Notes under the pieces: generated by a model
Seen by the model: only the letters and a program-made list of their open reading frames with translations
Databases searched by the model: none
What the model was told of the DNA's origin: nothing
Made by a program: the position numbers and the translations under genes
In this document: one piece after another, positions 1-14,269 of the stretch
How positions within the stretch are numbered: the stretch's first letter is position 1
Layout of the letters: every line of letters starts with the position of its first letter
DNA from: Pontederia crassipes
Taxonomy: Eukaryota; Streptophyta; Magnoliopsida; Commelinales; Pontederiaceae
NCBI GenBank assembly: GCA_030549335.1
Contig: CM060187.1
Span: 50,798,203-50,862,202, forward strand
Reading direction: 5' to 3'
Length of the DNA stretch: 64,000 bases

Positions 1-1269
1 TTCGCCTATGTACCCATATGCGTGTGTGTGTGGGGGGGGGGGGGGGCATACACCTATGTTGTTGATTGAAATTTCTATATGAAAATACAATCAAAATACA
101 TAATAATATCCTAGAATGCACGTTATCATAAGACAAATGTGGAGAAACAATAAAAGATGCATTTCAACACTAACACATGTATTCACATGAAAACATATCA
201 AAACATGAGATAAATGCACGTCGAACATAAATGAAAAGTATATATGAATTTTTCACATCACATTATATTAAATTTAAATTTAAATTCATTAAATTTAATT
301 CTGAAATGTCATTTTTACCCTTAATTTTATATTAAAAAATTATAAATCAATATAAATAAAAATTTAAGTCATAATAATATTTTTATCAAATACTATGTTT
401 ATGTCATTTTTCATATTAAGAAGGGAAAAATGTCATTTCATACTTATTAGAAAAAAACTTAACAAAATTTATATTAAAGTTAACTGAAGGATCTAAGTGT
501 CAAATTTAGACAATTTGGGAGACTACAAAATTTGTAAATTTATAGTACGATTACATACAAAAAAAAAGTTATACTTAAAGGGGTGTTAAAGAAAATAACC
601 CTAAAGTCTCTAATATATAGCCCATATCTCTAAGTGGTAACTGAATAGTGCCCCAATCTATTAAGTGTATTCCTTTTTTTTCCCACTACCATTAGATGAG
701 AGGAAGCCTTTGTTGAATGGTCTAGCCTTCTATGATGTACGTGCATGGCCCATGGCATAATTAGGTATTATTTAGTTACATACTTAATGAGTGTAATTTT
801 ACTCGTCGTGTTCATTGTGTTGTCAACTCTCAATACATTTTGCAGTTTTATCCAACAAGGATTTAATTTGGGACATAGTAATGTATTTGTGATATAAGGA
901 CACATGCGTAAGATCAAGGGAATGTTCGAGGGTTAATGTTTTAAATGATGTAGGATAAGATGCTCCCTTATACTATTCAACCTATTGAGAGATACACTTT
1001 ACATATTTGTTGGTTTACTAGCTAGTTAGTAAGATTGTAATAAATTTTAAGCACATCAGTGAGACATTTACAGTTCCTAATAGTGGCAACATCAATAATC
1101 AACATATGACTAAGTGAAAAAGGATTATATTTTGAATGAGAGGACGTCGGTAAATCATTGGGTTTAGACATTACTTCGGTGATCCTTATTCTTTTTCAAA
1201 AAGGAGCTAGTTTATAGTAGTTCCTTTTTCAACAAGTGCAATTGTTTGGATTCCTTTATGAGTGAACGG
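1..1269. other. AT-rich noncoding DNA with a terminal GT/G microsatellite
   Basis: A (GT)n run at 21-31 passes directly into 15 consecutive G at 32-46. The rest is AT-rich DNA in which I see no supported exon, RNA gene or transposon end. Confidence 0.6.
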
Positions 1270-1302
1270 TTACGTAAAGTTGCCAGAGTACGATTAACCT
1301 CT
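1270..1302 (+). pseudogene. rps12: Fragment of plastid rps12 exon 2 (nuclear plastid DNA)
   Basis: Read on the plus strand, this stretch encodes LRKVARVRLTSG, which matches the conserved core of plastid ribosomal protein S12 just after the KKPNSA motif of its second exon. The match stops abruptly on both sides, so it is a short piece of plastid DNA inserted in the nucleus and not a gene. It lies within a few bases of an ndhB fragment in the opposite orientation. Confidence 0.75.
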
Positions 1303-1304
1303 GG

Positions 1305-1368
1305 TTGACCGATGGATGAATATGCAAGCATACGTTTCATGCTTGTTTGAGTAATAGCAATGAGATTC
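1305..1368 (-). pseudogene. ndhB: Fragment of plastid ndhB (nuclear plastid DNA)
   Basis: On the minus strand this stretch encodes NLIAITQTSMKRMLAYSSIG followed by Q, an exact match as I recall it to a conserved transmembrane section of plastid NdhB, a subunit of the chloroplast NADH dehydrogenase-like complex. Only about 64 bases match. The reading frame then continues into unrelated sequence on both sides, so this is a plastid fragment and not a functional gene. It touches the rps12 fragment. The two genes lie near each other and in the same direction in the plastid inverted repeat, but here they face opposite ways. Confidence 0.85.
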
Positions 1369-4060
1369 GGCCACCTCACGATATTGTGCCAATTCAAGTT
1401 CGTTGCTTTTTGTTTTCTCGTTTGGTCTATCCACGCTTGAAGTCAAGTTCCTAAAGAGGCCAAAAGAGGTCAGGGTATGGCGAATTTGGTCCCCAATGAG
1501 GAGGTATTATACTCGATTGGTGTCCTACGGGCAACACTTGGAGGAGCATAACATGGAGATCCTACGGTTCTGTGAGCAGTTCGTCGTCTGCTACAAGCAA
1601 TACTTGTCGCACTACACGATGCGCACCGAGTGGGTTAAGCATTTTGGCAACAAATGACACAAATTTGCATAGAGGAAGAAGTGCGATTCAGGAGCAAACT
1701 TGTCACCCGGGCAAATGATTTTTACTGCCTCTCCTGATCACCATTAATTCGTCAATGTAGAAACATGATTACTGCACAATTTAATCTTTTAATAATCAAA
1801 TTAATTTAACTGCCCATTTTATGCCACAAATTAATCATCATTCTGTAAATGTTAGGTTTTATGTATTGAATTAATACTTAAAGTAAACTTGGATAGTATT
1901 CTCATTTTGACTTTAGATAAAAATTAAATTAATTTGAAAAGTTTAAATTTAGTGTTAGGAAAAAAACTAGATAACACGATAAGGATAAACTGAGGTTCGC
2001 AAGATATGTGTGTGTGTGTGTCAATTAATGATAAAAGTCAAAGTTTTTCGATAAGTAAGATCCAGAGTATTCGATCCGTTTGGTTCAAAAAGTGTTGTAT
2101 TCGTAATAGATACAATTATCCTCGTAGTATAGTAATTCATTTTTAATGCCCTTTGTGTTTATTTGAGAATGCCCAAGATGTCCTGATCTTGTCTACATTG
2201 ATGTCAGAGTCATTATTAAAGTTTGAATTAGGTTTCTCTTATATCGAATAATCTAGTCCCCCATAGTTTGATGATAATATCTTCAACTATTGAGGTACAT
2301 AGTAAGTAGCACCTCATCAATGTCTTGCCTATTATCCTACACAAGCGTTCAAGAATCATTATTGTTAAAGGAGACACTCAAGGTTTTTTATTTACCTTTG
2401 ATTGGGACACACAGGCGTTTTGATTTTGCCCTTAAGTTCCGAAGGAGGCAAAGGTTGGAGGACGGCTTGAGTGCTCATTCTTTTGCTCTGTTCGGATGTG
2501 TGGGATAATCTCTGAGTTCTCTAGCTCCACTTTCATTTTATCTTTTTGTTCTGTCTCAAAAAAGTCATTGGAAGAGTCGCTCTCGTTGTTTATAAGCTGC
2601 TCTAAGAAGGTGTACAAGCATGTTATGGTCAAGAGTTCTCAATGTTGGAGCAAAAGAGAGGGAAGAAAGCTTAAACGATCGAGTGAGTGTGCTGTGAGGG
2701 AAAGGAGGAACAGTAAGTGGAGAAGGAAGAGATACAAGAGGTGAGAAGGTACTAATTAGATGCATATCTGGGTGACTAGTGATGTGTGTTTCTTTGATCG
2801 GGGTGTGTCAATTGTTGCAAATTCTATGCATCATTGGATTTGTGAATGTCATGTGCCTAAGTTGATGCGGGTGAGGAGATGACCTCCTTATGTACTACGA
2901 TCGTTAGCTACATGCGTGTGCATGTCAGCGATAATAGGGCACTTGACGTATGGTTGTTCGAGCGAGATGGTGGGAGAAATGAGGCACCATTCGATCGCTA
3001 CACCTCGACTATATTACTATACTATCGTGATCACGACCATTGAGAAACATAACAAGCAGAAGAAGCCGGTAGGGTTATGCCTTCAATCACTTGATCGCCA
3101 TCATGAAGCTCGGATGCGTCCATGTCCGTCCTACCTCAGGGCGTCAAAGGGATTGCTGGTTTGAAGCGGTTCACAGTCAAGCGGCAAACTTGTTCAACGC
3201 TAGGAGCCCACTCAAGAGTTGTTTATTTTAGGATGTAATCATCAGAATCCTCTGATCTTAGGATCTGGTGGGCGATATCGATCTTGAAGCCACTTGCGTC
3301 TAAGGGACATATAATAAGATATTACTTGTTGTGGCTGCACAATTCTTGTAGAACATCCTCTTCAAGTACCTACATTCATTGGGAAGCCGTAACTACACAC
3401 CATGTTTGATAGGAAGATCAATGCAAGCTCATGCCGGCCCTCCATTGACACTGACCTTGTCTACCTGCAAAATATTCCCAAAACATGCAGTAATATGATA
3501 GATATAGATTGCGTTAGCAAGCTCGTACGCAAGATCCGATAAGCAAATCCATATCGACATGAAGGATTGCAAGTCCATTGCCGACCGAAAGAAGGGCGTG
3601 GCTTGGCTAACATTGAGAACGTGGTTGCGGAAGATCCATGGACCATGCACAAGCACATTGAGACGATTTTGCATGGACCAGAAAACAAACACGAGACATG
3701 AGTTATGAAGCTCAATAATTTTGAGAGTCTCTGCGATATTTCACAACATAAATATCTCGGATTGCATCGTCAGGAGCGTGTCATTGTTGCCGAAGAACCT
3801 CCCCAAATGCTTATTAATGATCTCATTGGATCTATCCTCCACCTCCTCCTAGGGGTTGACCATCTCGTCCATCACAACCTATTGAATGCCACTCCATTGA
3901 TGATGATAAATCAACACTACAGGTTTGGATCAAACTTGACGCATGAAAAGAAAAGAGAAAATTGTAGAAGAAAAGTCTAAACTTTTATACCAATTACAAA
4001 TATGACATAACTTTATTTTGTTAGTATTAAAAATACAAACTTTCAAAATGTTATTATATT
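1369..4060. other. Noncoding region with unassigned short ORFs
   Basis: Several open frames of 60-90 codons occur on both strands, for example 1403-1657 on plus and 3429-3692 on minus. None shows a domain I recognise, a codon pattern like the host genes here, or splice-site support. The block at 1400-1680 and 2290-3700 is less AT-rich than its surroundings and may be old transposon or gene debris, but I cannot assign it. Confidence 0.4.
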
Positions 4061-4436
4061 AACATTCTCGACCGGCGTGTGATATTATTCATTTTGAGTC
4101 TCGGTCTGCACGATTTTCTCAAAACACGCCACATCTGGACAATGACATATCACCACATATATCAAGCATATCTTCTGTGACTTATGCACGTGGGATTAAT
4201 CCAAGACATGCATTATGCATCCTTCCCCCCTTAAGGGACATCGCACCTCACCATACATAGAGGTCCACTCGAAGTGTAACATTCTCGGCCGTGTGATATT
4301 GTGTGCTTTGAGCTTCGACCCGCACGATTTTCTCAAAACACGTCACATTTGGACAAAGACATATCACCATATATATCCAAAATCTATCCCGTGACTTATG
4401 CATGTGAGACTAATTCAAAGCATACCTCATGCATCA
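4061..4436. repeat. Two-copy direct repeat, period about 217 bp
   Basis: A segment beginning AACATTCTCG at 4061 recurs from 4278. The copies share the stretches around CACGATTTTCTCAAAACACG, GGACAA-GACATATCACCA and GTGACTTATGCA, with scattered changes. The first copy runs to about 4225 and the second to about 4436, with a short spacer containing GGGACATCGCACCTCACC. It could be part of an unrecognised LTR or other dispersed repeat. Confidence 0.7.
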
Positions 4437-4505
4437 ATAATATCCTTAAATTTTTTATTGGATAAAAAACATGATCTTCCAATTTTTCCCTCGTATTTAA
4501 CCTCA

Positions 4506-4532
4506 CTATATATATATATATATATATATATA
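4506..4532. repeat. (TA)n microsatellite
   Basis: A pure alternating TA run. Further short AT tracts occur to 4860. Confidence 0.9.
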
Positions 4533-5123
4533 AATACTTACTTTGATGAGAAAAATTAGATTGACGATACTATATATATTACATTTTATGTGTAAAGAAA
4601 AAATGTAAATGTGTGTGCAACTTTTATTTTAAAAAATATTAGTAGTTTCATAATTGTTAATTTTATACCACTGATATCTATTTTTATACTACTTATTGAA
4701 TAATTAATTCTAATATATAATGTACTTTAGAATAATGATTCATATAATATTCACTTATTCAATAAATGAATTCGTAATATTTTTTCTATTGATTTTATTG
4801 TTTGGGTACAAAGAATAGTGAATATATATAATATTCACTTATCTACTATATATATATATATTGAGGTTTAATATGAGAAAAAATGAAAAATCATATTCTT
4901 TTTTACTAATAAAAAAAGCTCAAACTACATATAATAACATTTTGAAAGTTTGTGATCTTTAATGTAACAAATTAAAGTTTAGACCTTATTTACTAAAACT
5001 TTAGAATTTTTTGTGTAATTTTTCCAAAAGAAAATGGATCAAGTGCTCATAGTACAGAGTTTAATATGTATAAACTACAAAGCACTAATAAATTAGACAG
5101 TTTTTTTTCTATCATGTGGTAGG

Positions 5124-5654
5124 CAGGGGCGGACCTAGGACCTTGAGCTCATGGGTGCAAATTTTTTTATAAAATATTAATATGAAAAGTATTATATTTG
5201 AAATATAAATTAATTAAAAATTATTTCAATTTTTTATGCAATAAGCTTATTGTTGATATTGTTAATTGATTCCAAGTCGATATATTATATCGTACAATCG
5301 TTCACAAAGAAGCAATAAAAATGTATAGTAATAAGTTACTATAAAAACTAGTAATATGATATTAAGAGTGATTTTGCTCGTTAAAAATAATTTAAATTTA
5401 TACTAATAGATATATAGTTAAGATAAATTTAAAAAATAAGATAGAATGCGAAGAGTTAACTATGAAAATAAATTATGTAATAGAGATAATATAAACACAA
5501 TATATCATATTTTATTTCAAAGCAAAAAAAGATGAGAACATTAGTAATAAGATTTAATTTATATTAATTGTTACTTAAGCTAATACCTATATAATAAACT
5601 CTTAAACTTTAATGGGTCAATTGACCCATTAATCAACATGTAGGTCCGCCCATG
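5124..5654. mobile_element. Non-autonomous hAT DNA transposon with perfect 8-bp target duplication
   Basis: The left end begins CAGGGGCGGACCTA, and the right end is its near-perfect inverse, since the reverse complement of the terminus is CATGGGCGGACCTA. The element is 531 bp. It is flanked on both sides by the same 8-bp sequence GTGGTAGG (5116-5123 and 5655-5662), the target-site length typical of hAT transposons. The interior is AT-rich and carries no transposase, so it depends on a transposase supplied elsewhere. The unmutated duplication points to fairly recent insertion. Confidence 0.93.
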
Positions 5655-5902
5655 GTGGTAGGTCCACTTTTTAGTTGATATATGCTTGATATCATTTAAA
5701 AAAAATAAAGAAGTACACTAAAACCTGCATAACTTAAAATAGTTCAGAATTTGTGACTTTAGTTATTAGATTACTTGCGTTGATCATCAATTCACATTTC
5801 AAGTTTCAACTCTAAAAAACTAAAGAAGCCATCGTCAATTGCAAATAGTTCACTTAGTGATCATGATACTATTTATAGTGATCATGATACTATTTATTAG
5901 AA

Positions 5903-6869
5903 GAGTTATTTACATAAATCATTTCTAAACTATCACAATTTTCTATATCTAATTCTAAATTCTAAATTTATTTTTTTCATCTCTAAATTTTCACAAATTT
6001 TCTAATTTAATCGATATCTATCAATTTTTCTATTAATTTTGTTTTTTTATTTATGAAAAGTTAAAATTATTTTTTCCCTCGTCTCTTTCGGTATTTAAAA
6101 TAAAAAAGAAAAAAAGAAAATGCAGGGGTCCCCTCCCCCCGCCCCCTCGCCGTCGACAACTGTTGGTGGTGGGCGGGAACCACGGCCATGGGAAGGGTCG
6201 AGTCTGTCGTCGCCCCCTCGCCGTTGGCAGCTCCTGGTGGTGGGCGGGAACCGCGGCCATGGGAGGGGTCGACTCCGTCGTCGCCCCCTCGCCATCAACA
6301 CTCCATCCTTCCACTTCCTCGGCATCGGCGGCAACAACAACAACCAGAACCGGCCCAGCCCCAACCGGTGGGAACAAGATGCTCCGCCGCCGAACTCCAA
6401 CAGTCCCAACAGTAGCGGCCGCAACGAGGGAAATGGCGATGACCATTCCGTTGGCACCGGTGGCGTGGAACCCGGCTCGGGCGCTGTCGTAGGGTCAGCT
6501 CGGTGACCCCGTGGTCGGTCGCCGCGGTCCAAGAACAAGTCGAAGGTGCCCGTCGTCATCCCAACGCGCTCCGCTCTCACATCCTAGAGATCACCAGTGG
6601 GGCAGATATCATGGAAACCATCGCCGCCATCGCCCGCCGGCGCCAGCGCGGGGTGTCCATCCTCAGCGACAGCGGAGTTGACGCTAACGTCAAGCTCCGG
6701 CAGCCTGCAACGATGTCGGGGCCGTCGTGACGAAAAAAATGATTTTAACAAGAAAAATTGACGGATTAAATTGAAAAAACCGTGATAATATAATGATAAA
6801 AAATAGATTTAGAATTTAGAATTAAATGTAAAAATTGTGGTAATTTAGAAATAATTTATAAAATAACCC
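5903..6869. mobile_element. Mutator-like (MULE) element with GC-rich cargo, Pack-MULE candidate
   Basis: The left end reads GAGTTATTTACATAAATCAT and the right end, inverted, reads GGGTTATTTTATAAATTAT. Similarity between the two ends continues inward for roughly 140 bp, a long terminal inverted repeat as in Mutator-like elements. The flanks are TTATTAGAA (5894-5902) and TTATAAAAA (6870-6878), a 9-bp target duplication with two mismatches, the length expected for MULEs. Between the AT-rich arms lies a strongly GC-rich core (about 6120-6730). No transposase is visible. The core looks like captured host gene sequence, although I cannot name its source. Confidence 0.82.
6142..6283. repeat. 71-bp tandem duplication inside the MULE core
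   Basis: CCCCCTCGCC occurs at 6142, 6213 and 6284. Units 6142-6212 and 6213-6283 are alike through their full length, sharing GGTGGTGGGCGGGAACC and CGGCCATGGGA. Several overlapping open frames cross it on both strands, but none encodes a domain I recognise. Confidence 0.85.
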
Positions 6870-6879
6870 TTATAAAAAA

Positions 6880-9141
<2,262 letters not shown>

Positions 9142-11638
9142 TCAATGTGTTGTTCCTTCTTCTCTCCGTCCATCTGGTCTCAAGGGGCGGTGGCCGACGT
9201 CAACCTTCCACTGTCGGAGGACGTCCTTTGCAATGTTGAGAGCGTCGGAGGAGGTGCCGAGGAGTCCTCGCCTGGTGAAGCCGACACAGTAGAGGCCCTT
9301 CTCCCCTCTCCACCCCTTCGGGAATCGTTCCCTGGCCATGCCATCGTTCTTGAAGAGACCGTCACCACCCTGAAAGCCAGAGTACCATGCAGTAATAAGC
9401 ACCCATGCTTAGTAGTTGATTCATATATTTAATCGCTGTAATATATGTTTTCTTGTGCACCACATAATTCCATCCCCTTGGTACGTGACTTGGTCTTTCC
9501 CCAAGATCATTAATAAACTATTGCATGATATCGCATTGTAACTTATAATGACATGACAAAAAAGAGAGAGAAAGAATATGAAGGTTGAAAGAGAAAAGCG
9601 ACATGAAAGACCATAATGTAATAATTAAGCGTAAAAATTAATGCAACCAGAACCAAATCCATGCATGCACTTGGACTGACTGATTCAGCAATGACTCGGT
9701 CCCATCTACGAGTTTGAATTGGTTCCTTAAACGACAAGCCAAGGCAAGTAATAAATGGAAGGAAGAGCAGAAGCCACAGATCATCTACTCGAGAGACAAG
9801 ACTTGAACTAACCACAAGGAGTGAACCTGACCTTGCCTTTTTGTGCTCTGGGGCGTGGCTCAAATAGAGGACTCAAATATGGTTCATTTGCGTATGGTCA
9901 AGTTCGTATAAGAAAGCAGATAGAGACATAAAAGTAGTAGGAGGTGAGGGAAAGAGAAAGCATGCATGCAGCAGGCATTGAAATTGAACAGGGAGTGCAA
10001 GTAAGCATAAAAAATTAATGGGAAGGGAGGAGGTCACGCGTACGTACCTTGAGCCAGAAAGGCACGTTGCTCTTATAGCCCGTCGCGAGAATGATGGAGT
10101 CGAACTGCTCCTCCCTCCCGTCCACGAACTTGGCGCCCCCCTTCGTTATCTCCTTCACCCCACCCGTCACCTTCATCGATCACATAAAAGCAAATTAGCG
10201 CAACGTAGACATCGAGCACGCCTTGCGCGTGAACTCTCAGCAGACTCTTGCAGCAGTACTGCTATTATACTACTTGTCCATTATCCATATACCATATTCC
10301 CATATTGAGATGTCAATCGATCAAAGTGGTTGCAGTGATAAATTTTGTGACGAGCATTAATGGTAGCAAGTTAAGTAGGCATGCATGCAGAATGCAGTGA
10401 TTTGAAGGGAGGGGGAGGGACTGACTGACCATGATGTTACCAGACTTGATGTGGTGCAGGGCGCCAACGTCGAGGACAGGGGTCTTGCCGGTGAGGCCCT
10501 TGAGCTCGAGGGGTCCCGTCTTCGGCCTTCGGAGGCCGAGCCGGTCAGTGTCCCCCAGCGTCAGATGGGCCACCGCCAGCAGGAACCTGTCCACCACCCG
10601 CATCGGCAGCCACTTCAGCAGCGCCATGGCGATCCCGAACGTCGAGACCCCAAACATCTTCTGCGGCAACACATGCACCTGCTCGTCGTTGTCCGTCATG
10701 GAAGTACGAGAACCCAATAATTAGAACCAACGCACGGACAAAAATAACGAGCAGCAAAATTAAGATGCACCAAATCGTAGCAGTTCATACATCATGCACT
10801 TCCAAAAGGAAGCAATCATTTGCATAGATACGCCCCCAAAAAATAGTTTGTAGTTATGGCGAAAAAAGGGAACACAAAAGGGACATGACCAGGGCGCGGC
10901 GCATGCTCTGGTGCAACGGGAACATAAAAAAGAATTGCAAATCAATTATCAATCCAAGGCAACGTATTTGTGTGCTTGCCAACTTACCGTGTTCCTCACG
11001 ACCATGCACGGCTTGGCATTGTGGCGGCAGAGGTCCAAGCTGACCTCCATGCCGGAGTTCCCGCACCCCACTACCAACACCTTCTGCCCCTTGAACTCGG
11101 CGCCGGACCTGTAGGCGCAAGTGTGGATGATGCGGCCGCCAAACCTCTCCATCCCTTGTAGCTCCGGTACCACCGGCTGGGCGTTCTCCCCGGTAGCCAC
11201 CACCAGCCACCGGGTCACCAGCTCCTGCTCCTGTTCCTCGTCCTTCACCTGCACGCGGACTCTCCACGCCTTGAGAACGGAGTCGTACTCGGCGCGCCGG
11301 ACCTCGGTGCGGAGCTGCGGCCGGATACCGAAGGCCAGCGCGTAGGACTCCACGTAGGAGATGAACTGCTGCTTGGACGGGTACTTGGGGAACCCTTTGG
11401 GGAACCCGAGCAATGGGAGCTCGCAGAACTCCTTGGGCAGGTGGAGGCGGAGGCGGTCGTAGGTGCGATGCTGCCACAGCGAGGCGAGGCAGCTGGACTT
11501 CTCGAGGACGACGGAGGGGACGCCGACGTCGGCGAGGCAGGCGGCCACGGCGAGTCCGGAAGGGCCAGCCCCGACGACGACGGGGCCCGGAACCCAGCAG
11601 GCGGCCGGCTTTGTCGTCTGGGCCTCTGCGGAACCCAT
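9142..11638 (-). CDS. YUC: YUCCA-type flavin monooxygenase (auxin biosynthesis)
   Basis: Members of this family are FAD- and NADPH-dependent enzymes that convert indole-3-pyruvate to the auxin indole-3-acetic acid. Four exons on the minus strand (11638-10988, 10678-10430, 10170-10048, 9369-9142) join at GT-AG introns, all phase 0, into 416 codons, the usual YUCCA length. The FAD-binding motif GAGPSG lies at residues 23-28, the NADPH-binding motif GCGNSG at 191-196, and the FMO-type LATGY motif at 328-332. Family-typical runs include [24 protein letters not shown] and NIAKD. The stretch [15 protein letters not shown] resembles the YUC2/YUC6 branch, but assigning a branch is an inference. The ATG at 11638 is the only in-frame start that leaves the FAD motif near the N-terminus. 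Exon 1 is strongly GC-rich. I see no break, so it looks functional. Confidence 0.95.
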
Positions 11639-11982
11639 GTGAAATTTAGTGCTCTGCGCTCCTTAACTTCTTTCTTCTATAGCCACCCAGCAGTTCTGAA
11701 CTGCTCTGCCCACTTAATTACCTGACTCCGAAAGGGCTCTGTTGCTTTTTGTGGTCTTGGGGAGGGAGAGGCTTCGTTTACCCTCTGCGTTTTACTGCGA
11801 GAGGGAAGTGGAATAGGAGACAGGGGGAAGGTTTAGAGAAAGATTGGAGGTTTTGGAACTTGCACTACTTTGGGGTTTACTGGACGAGAGTTTTTTTTTT
11901 CCCTTCTTTGTGCTTGTACAGCAGCAGCAACAAGAAAGTATGAGAAATGTAGAAGCCATGAGAGCTGAGGCAAAGAATTTGG

Positions 11983-11991
11983 TTTATATAG
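11983..11991 (-). promoter_or_regulatory. Candidate TATA box of the YUCCA gene
   Basis: Read on the minus strand the sequence is CTATATAAACC, a good plant TATA element, about 345 bp before the start codon. Transcription would begin near 11955 and give a 5' leader of roughly 315 bases. This rests on sequence and spacing only. Confidence 0.5.
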
Positions 11992-11999
11992 CCGTTCTC

Positions 12000-14225
12000 C
12001 AACGCAACGACAGGTGATAAAAAAAAAACATACTGCAAAGGAGAGAGAAAGAGGGGGAGAGAGAGTGTGTGTGCATACTGCATAATTAAGTTTTTACGCA
12101 GAGGTGAAGTTAACAAGGGGGGAGGCGAGAGCATGTGGAGGACAGTGGAGGAAGCAAAAGGACTTGTTGCGAAGTGGGATATTACGTGAGAGAGATTATT
12201 CATAAATGCAAGGCAAAGGGGAAGGACAGCCAACACAAACAAAGATATCGAGGGTCCGCCTCCTCTTCTCGTTCTTCTGGTTTAATTGAAGGCTTTCGGG
12301 TGGATTTGGGTTTGGCCGCCTGACCTGGACGCCACGTGGCGACATGCTCCTTCCTCCCACGGTGATGGTGAAAAAATTATTTACCAATTGCCTAAATACT
12401 ACAATAGTAGTAATTAGTGCCTTTGTTCACGTCCGCGGAGGTGAATCATTTTACTAATGTTTATAACGCATAATACAATTCGAGGTGACCTTCTCTATCT
12501 CAACTTCAGTTCATCTGTAATTTGCAATGATAAAAAAATAATATATTAATATATTTCCACAAAAAGCATATATGATCTTTATTAATGAAAATCAAATTCG
12601 AAATAGTCTGAACTGCTGTTGCACCGAGCTTTAGAAAAGAAATATATTTGTCATATCTTTTATAATAAAATATTTAGTGGCACAAGTCATGTAAAACAGT
12701 GTCGAGGTTTAAGAAAGGTCAAATATTCATATAGCTCTTACTGTTTTTTTTAATATTAGGCTTATAAATAATTGAGTTGTAGTAAACATTTTGTAGTACG
12801 TATGTTCATATTTCCTTCTCCAAAATATATATCATATATCTAATAACTATCATCGTGACTTGATAAAAGAGAAAAAAAATAGGTCTATTTGATTGATATC
12901 TTAAATTGACCGAAAACTAGTAATCAATTTCAAAGTCGTTAATTTTTTCTAAAAAAAATTATTATTCTCAATGATTGAACATGGCCAATGAGGGGATTGA
13001 TCGTACCATTCCCAAAGAAAGCAAAGCAGAAGCGAAAATCTGTATCTCCTTTTATACCAACACAAATTTGGGCCCTCCTCATGTTACTCGCAGGCCCACA
13101 TAATCATAAATCAGCCGGCCCCTTCCATCGTGGTTTTGCCATCTCTCTCTCTCTCCCCCGTGTCAAGAGAAGGAAGAAGAGGACGACCAGCTTTGGTTGC
13201 TGGTAATATTTTACATCGGCAACGGCAAGTGTGGCGATTGGATTGAGAGTTGAGACCCCTTTTTCTTAAATCAATCAACATTTCACTCTTCTTCCACAAA
13301 ATTGAATTTTTTCCCTTTCCCATCGATCACTCAGAACGGTGGCAGGAGGAACACGTACAGTGGAAGACGCTCACCAGTCACCAGTCACCATGACCATACT
13401 GTGCTGAGCTCGATCACGGCTTCATAATGGCCACCACTTGCCGAGGAGGAGAGCCAACTTTCTTACTAAAAATGGCAACGAACGCAGGGGAGCGACTGTG
13501 ACATATAGCTCGGCATGGCATGCATGGCGTGCGCGTGGTTGTGGTGTGGCGTGCAGGAGCTCGTCGAGGCGCAGAAGGAATTAAAGCCGGGGAGGAGGAA
13601 GAGGAGGAGGGCGACGTCGTGACCACGTCGCCACGATGAGATATACGGAAATTACAGAGGAAGACGATGACGCGAGGTGACGACGTGCGAGGTGACGATG
13701 TGCGATTTGACGGAATCCGCACCGTCGGATGCTTCGCGCAGAGAGATCATAAGGCCCTTTTTGACGTCAGCATCGCTCGCACTCGACAGCTGTCGACTTG
13801 ATTTAACCGCGTGCGCAGCAGTGAGATATAGATATAAAATTTCAGACATTTGAATTAGGCAAAATATTCTCTCTCACTAAATTTATTTTATGAGTGAATC
13901 CTTTTATCTTTAATTTTTATGGGCCTCTCTTTGTAATCCATAAACAATTTTAAGAATTTTCTAAGATGACAATATTCTGATTACTTATCGTGTCTTTTTC
14001 TTATTTTATTTATATTTATCTTATTCCGACTGTCCGGGGATCCAAGGCAATGGCATTCGACTGCCCGGGGATTGACGAGGGCGGTCCGGCAGCCCAGGAG
14101 AGAGAGTGTTGTGAAGAAATCTTGACGACATCCGGTTGGATTTGATCTAAGCTACTTGAGATCGCGCTTCACATAGATATACCTTCCTAACCCCAACTGC
14201 TTTTGATTTCTCAACTACCTACACA

Positions 14226-14269
<44 letters not shown>

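Noticed and set aside
1403-1657. 84-codon ORF next to the plastid fragments
   Set aside because: It matches no plastid or nuclear protein I know. It was kept only as unassigned sequence.
6051-6580. Overlapping 109-161 codon ORFs in the MULE core
   Set aside because: Several compete on both strands over a frame-shifting 71-bp repeat, with no domain or start context to favour one.
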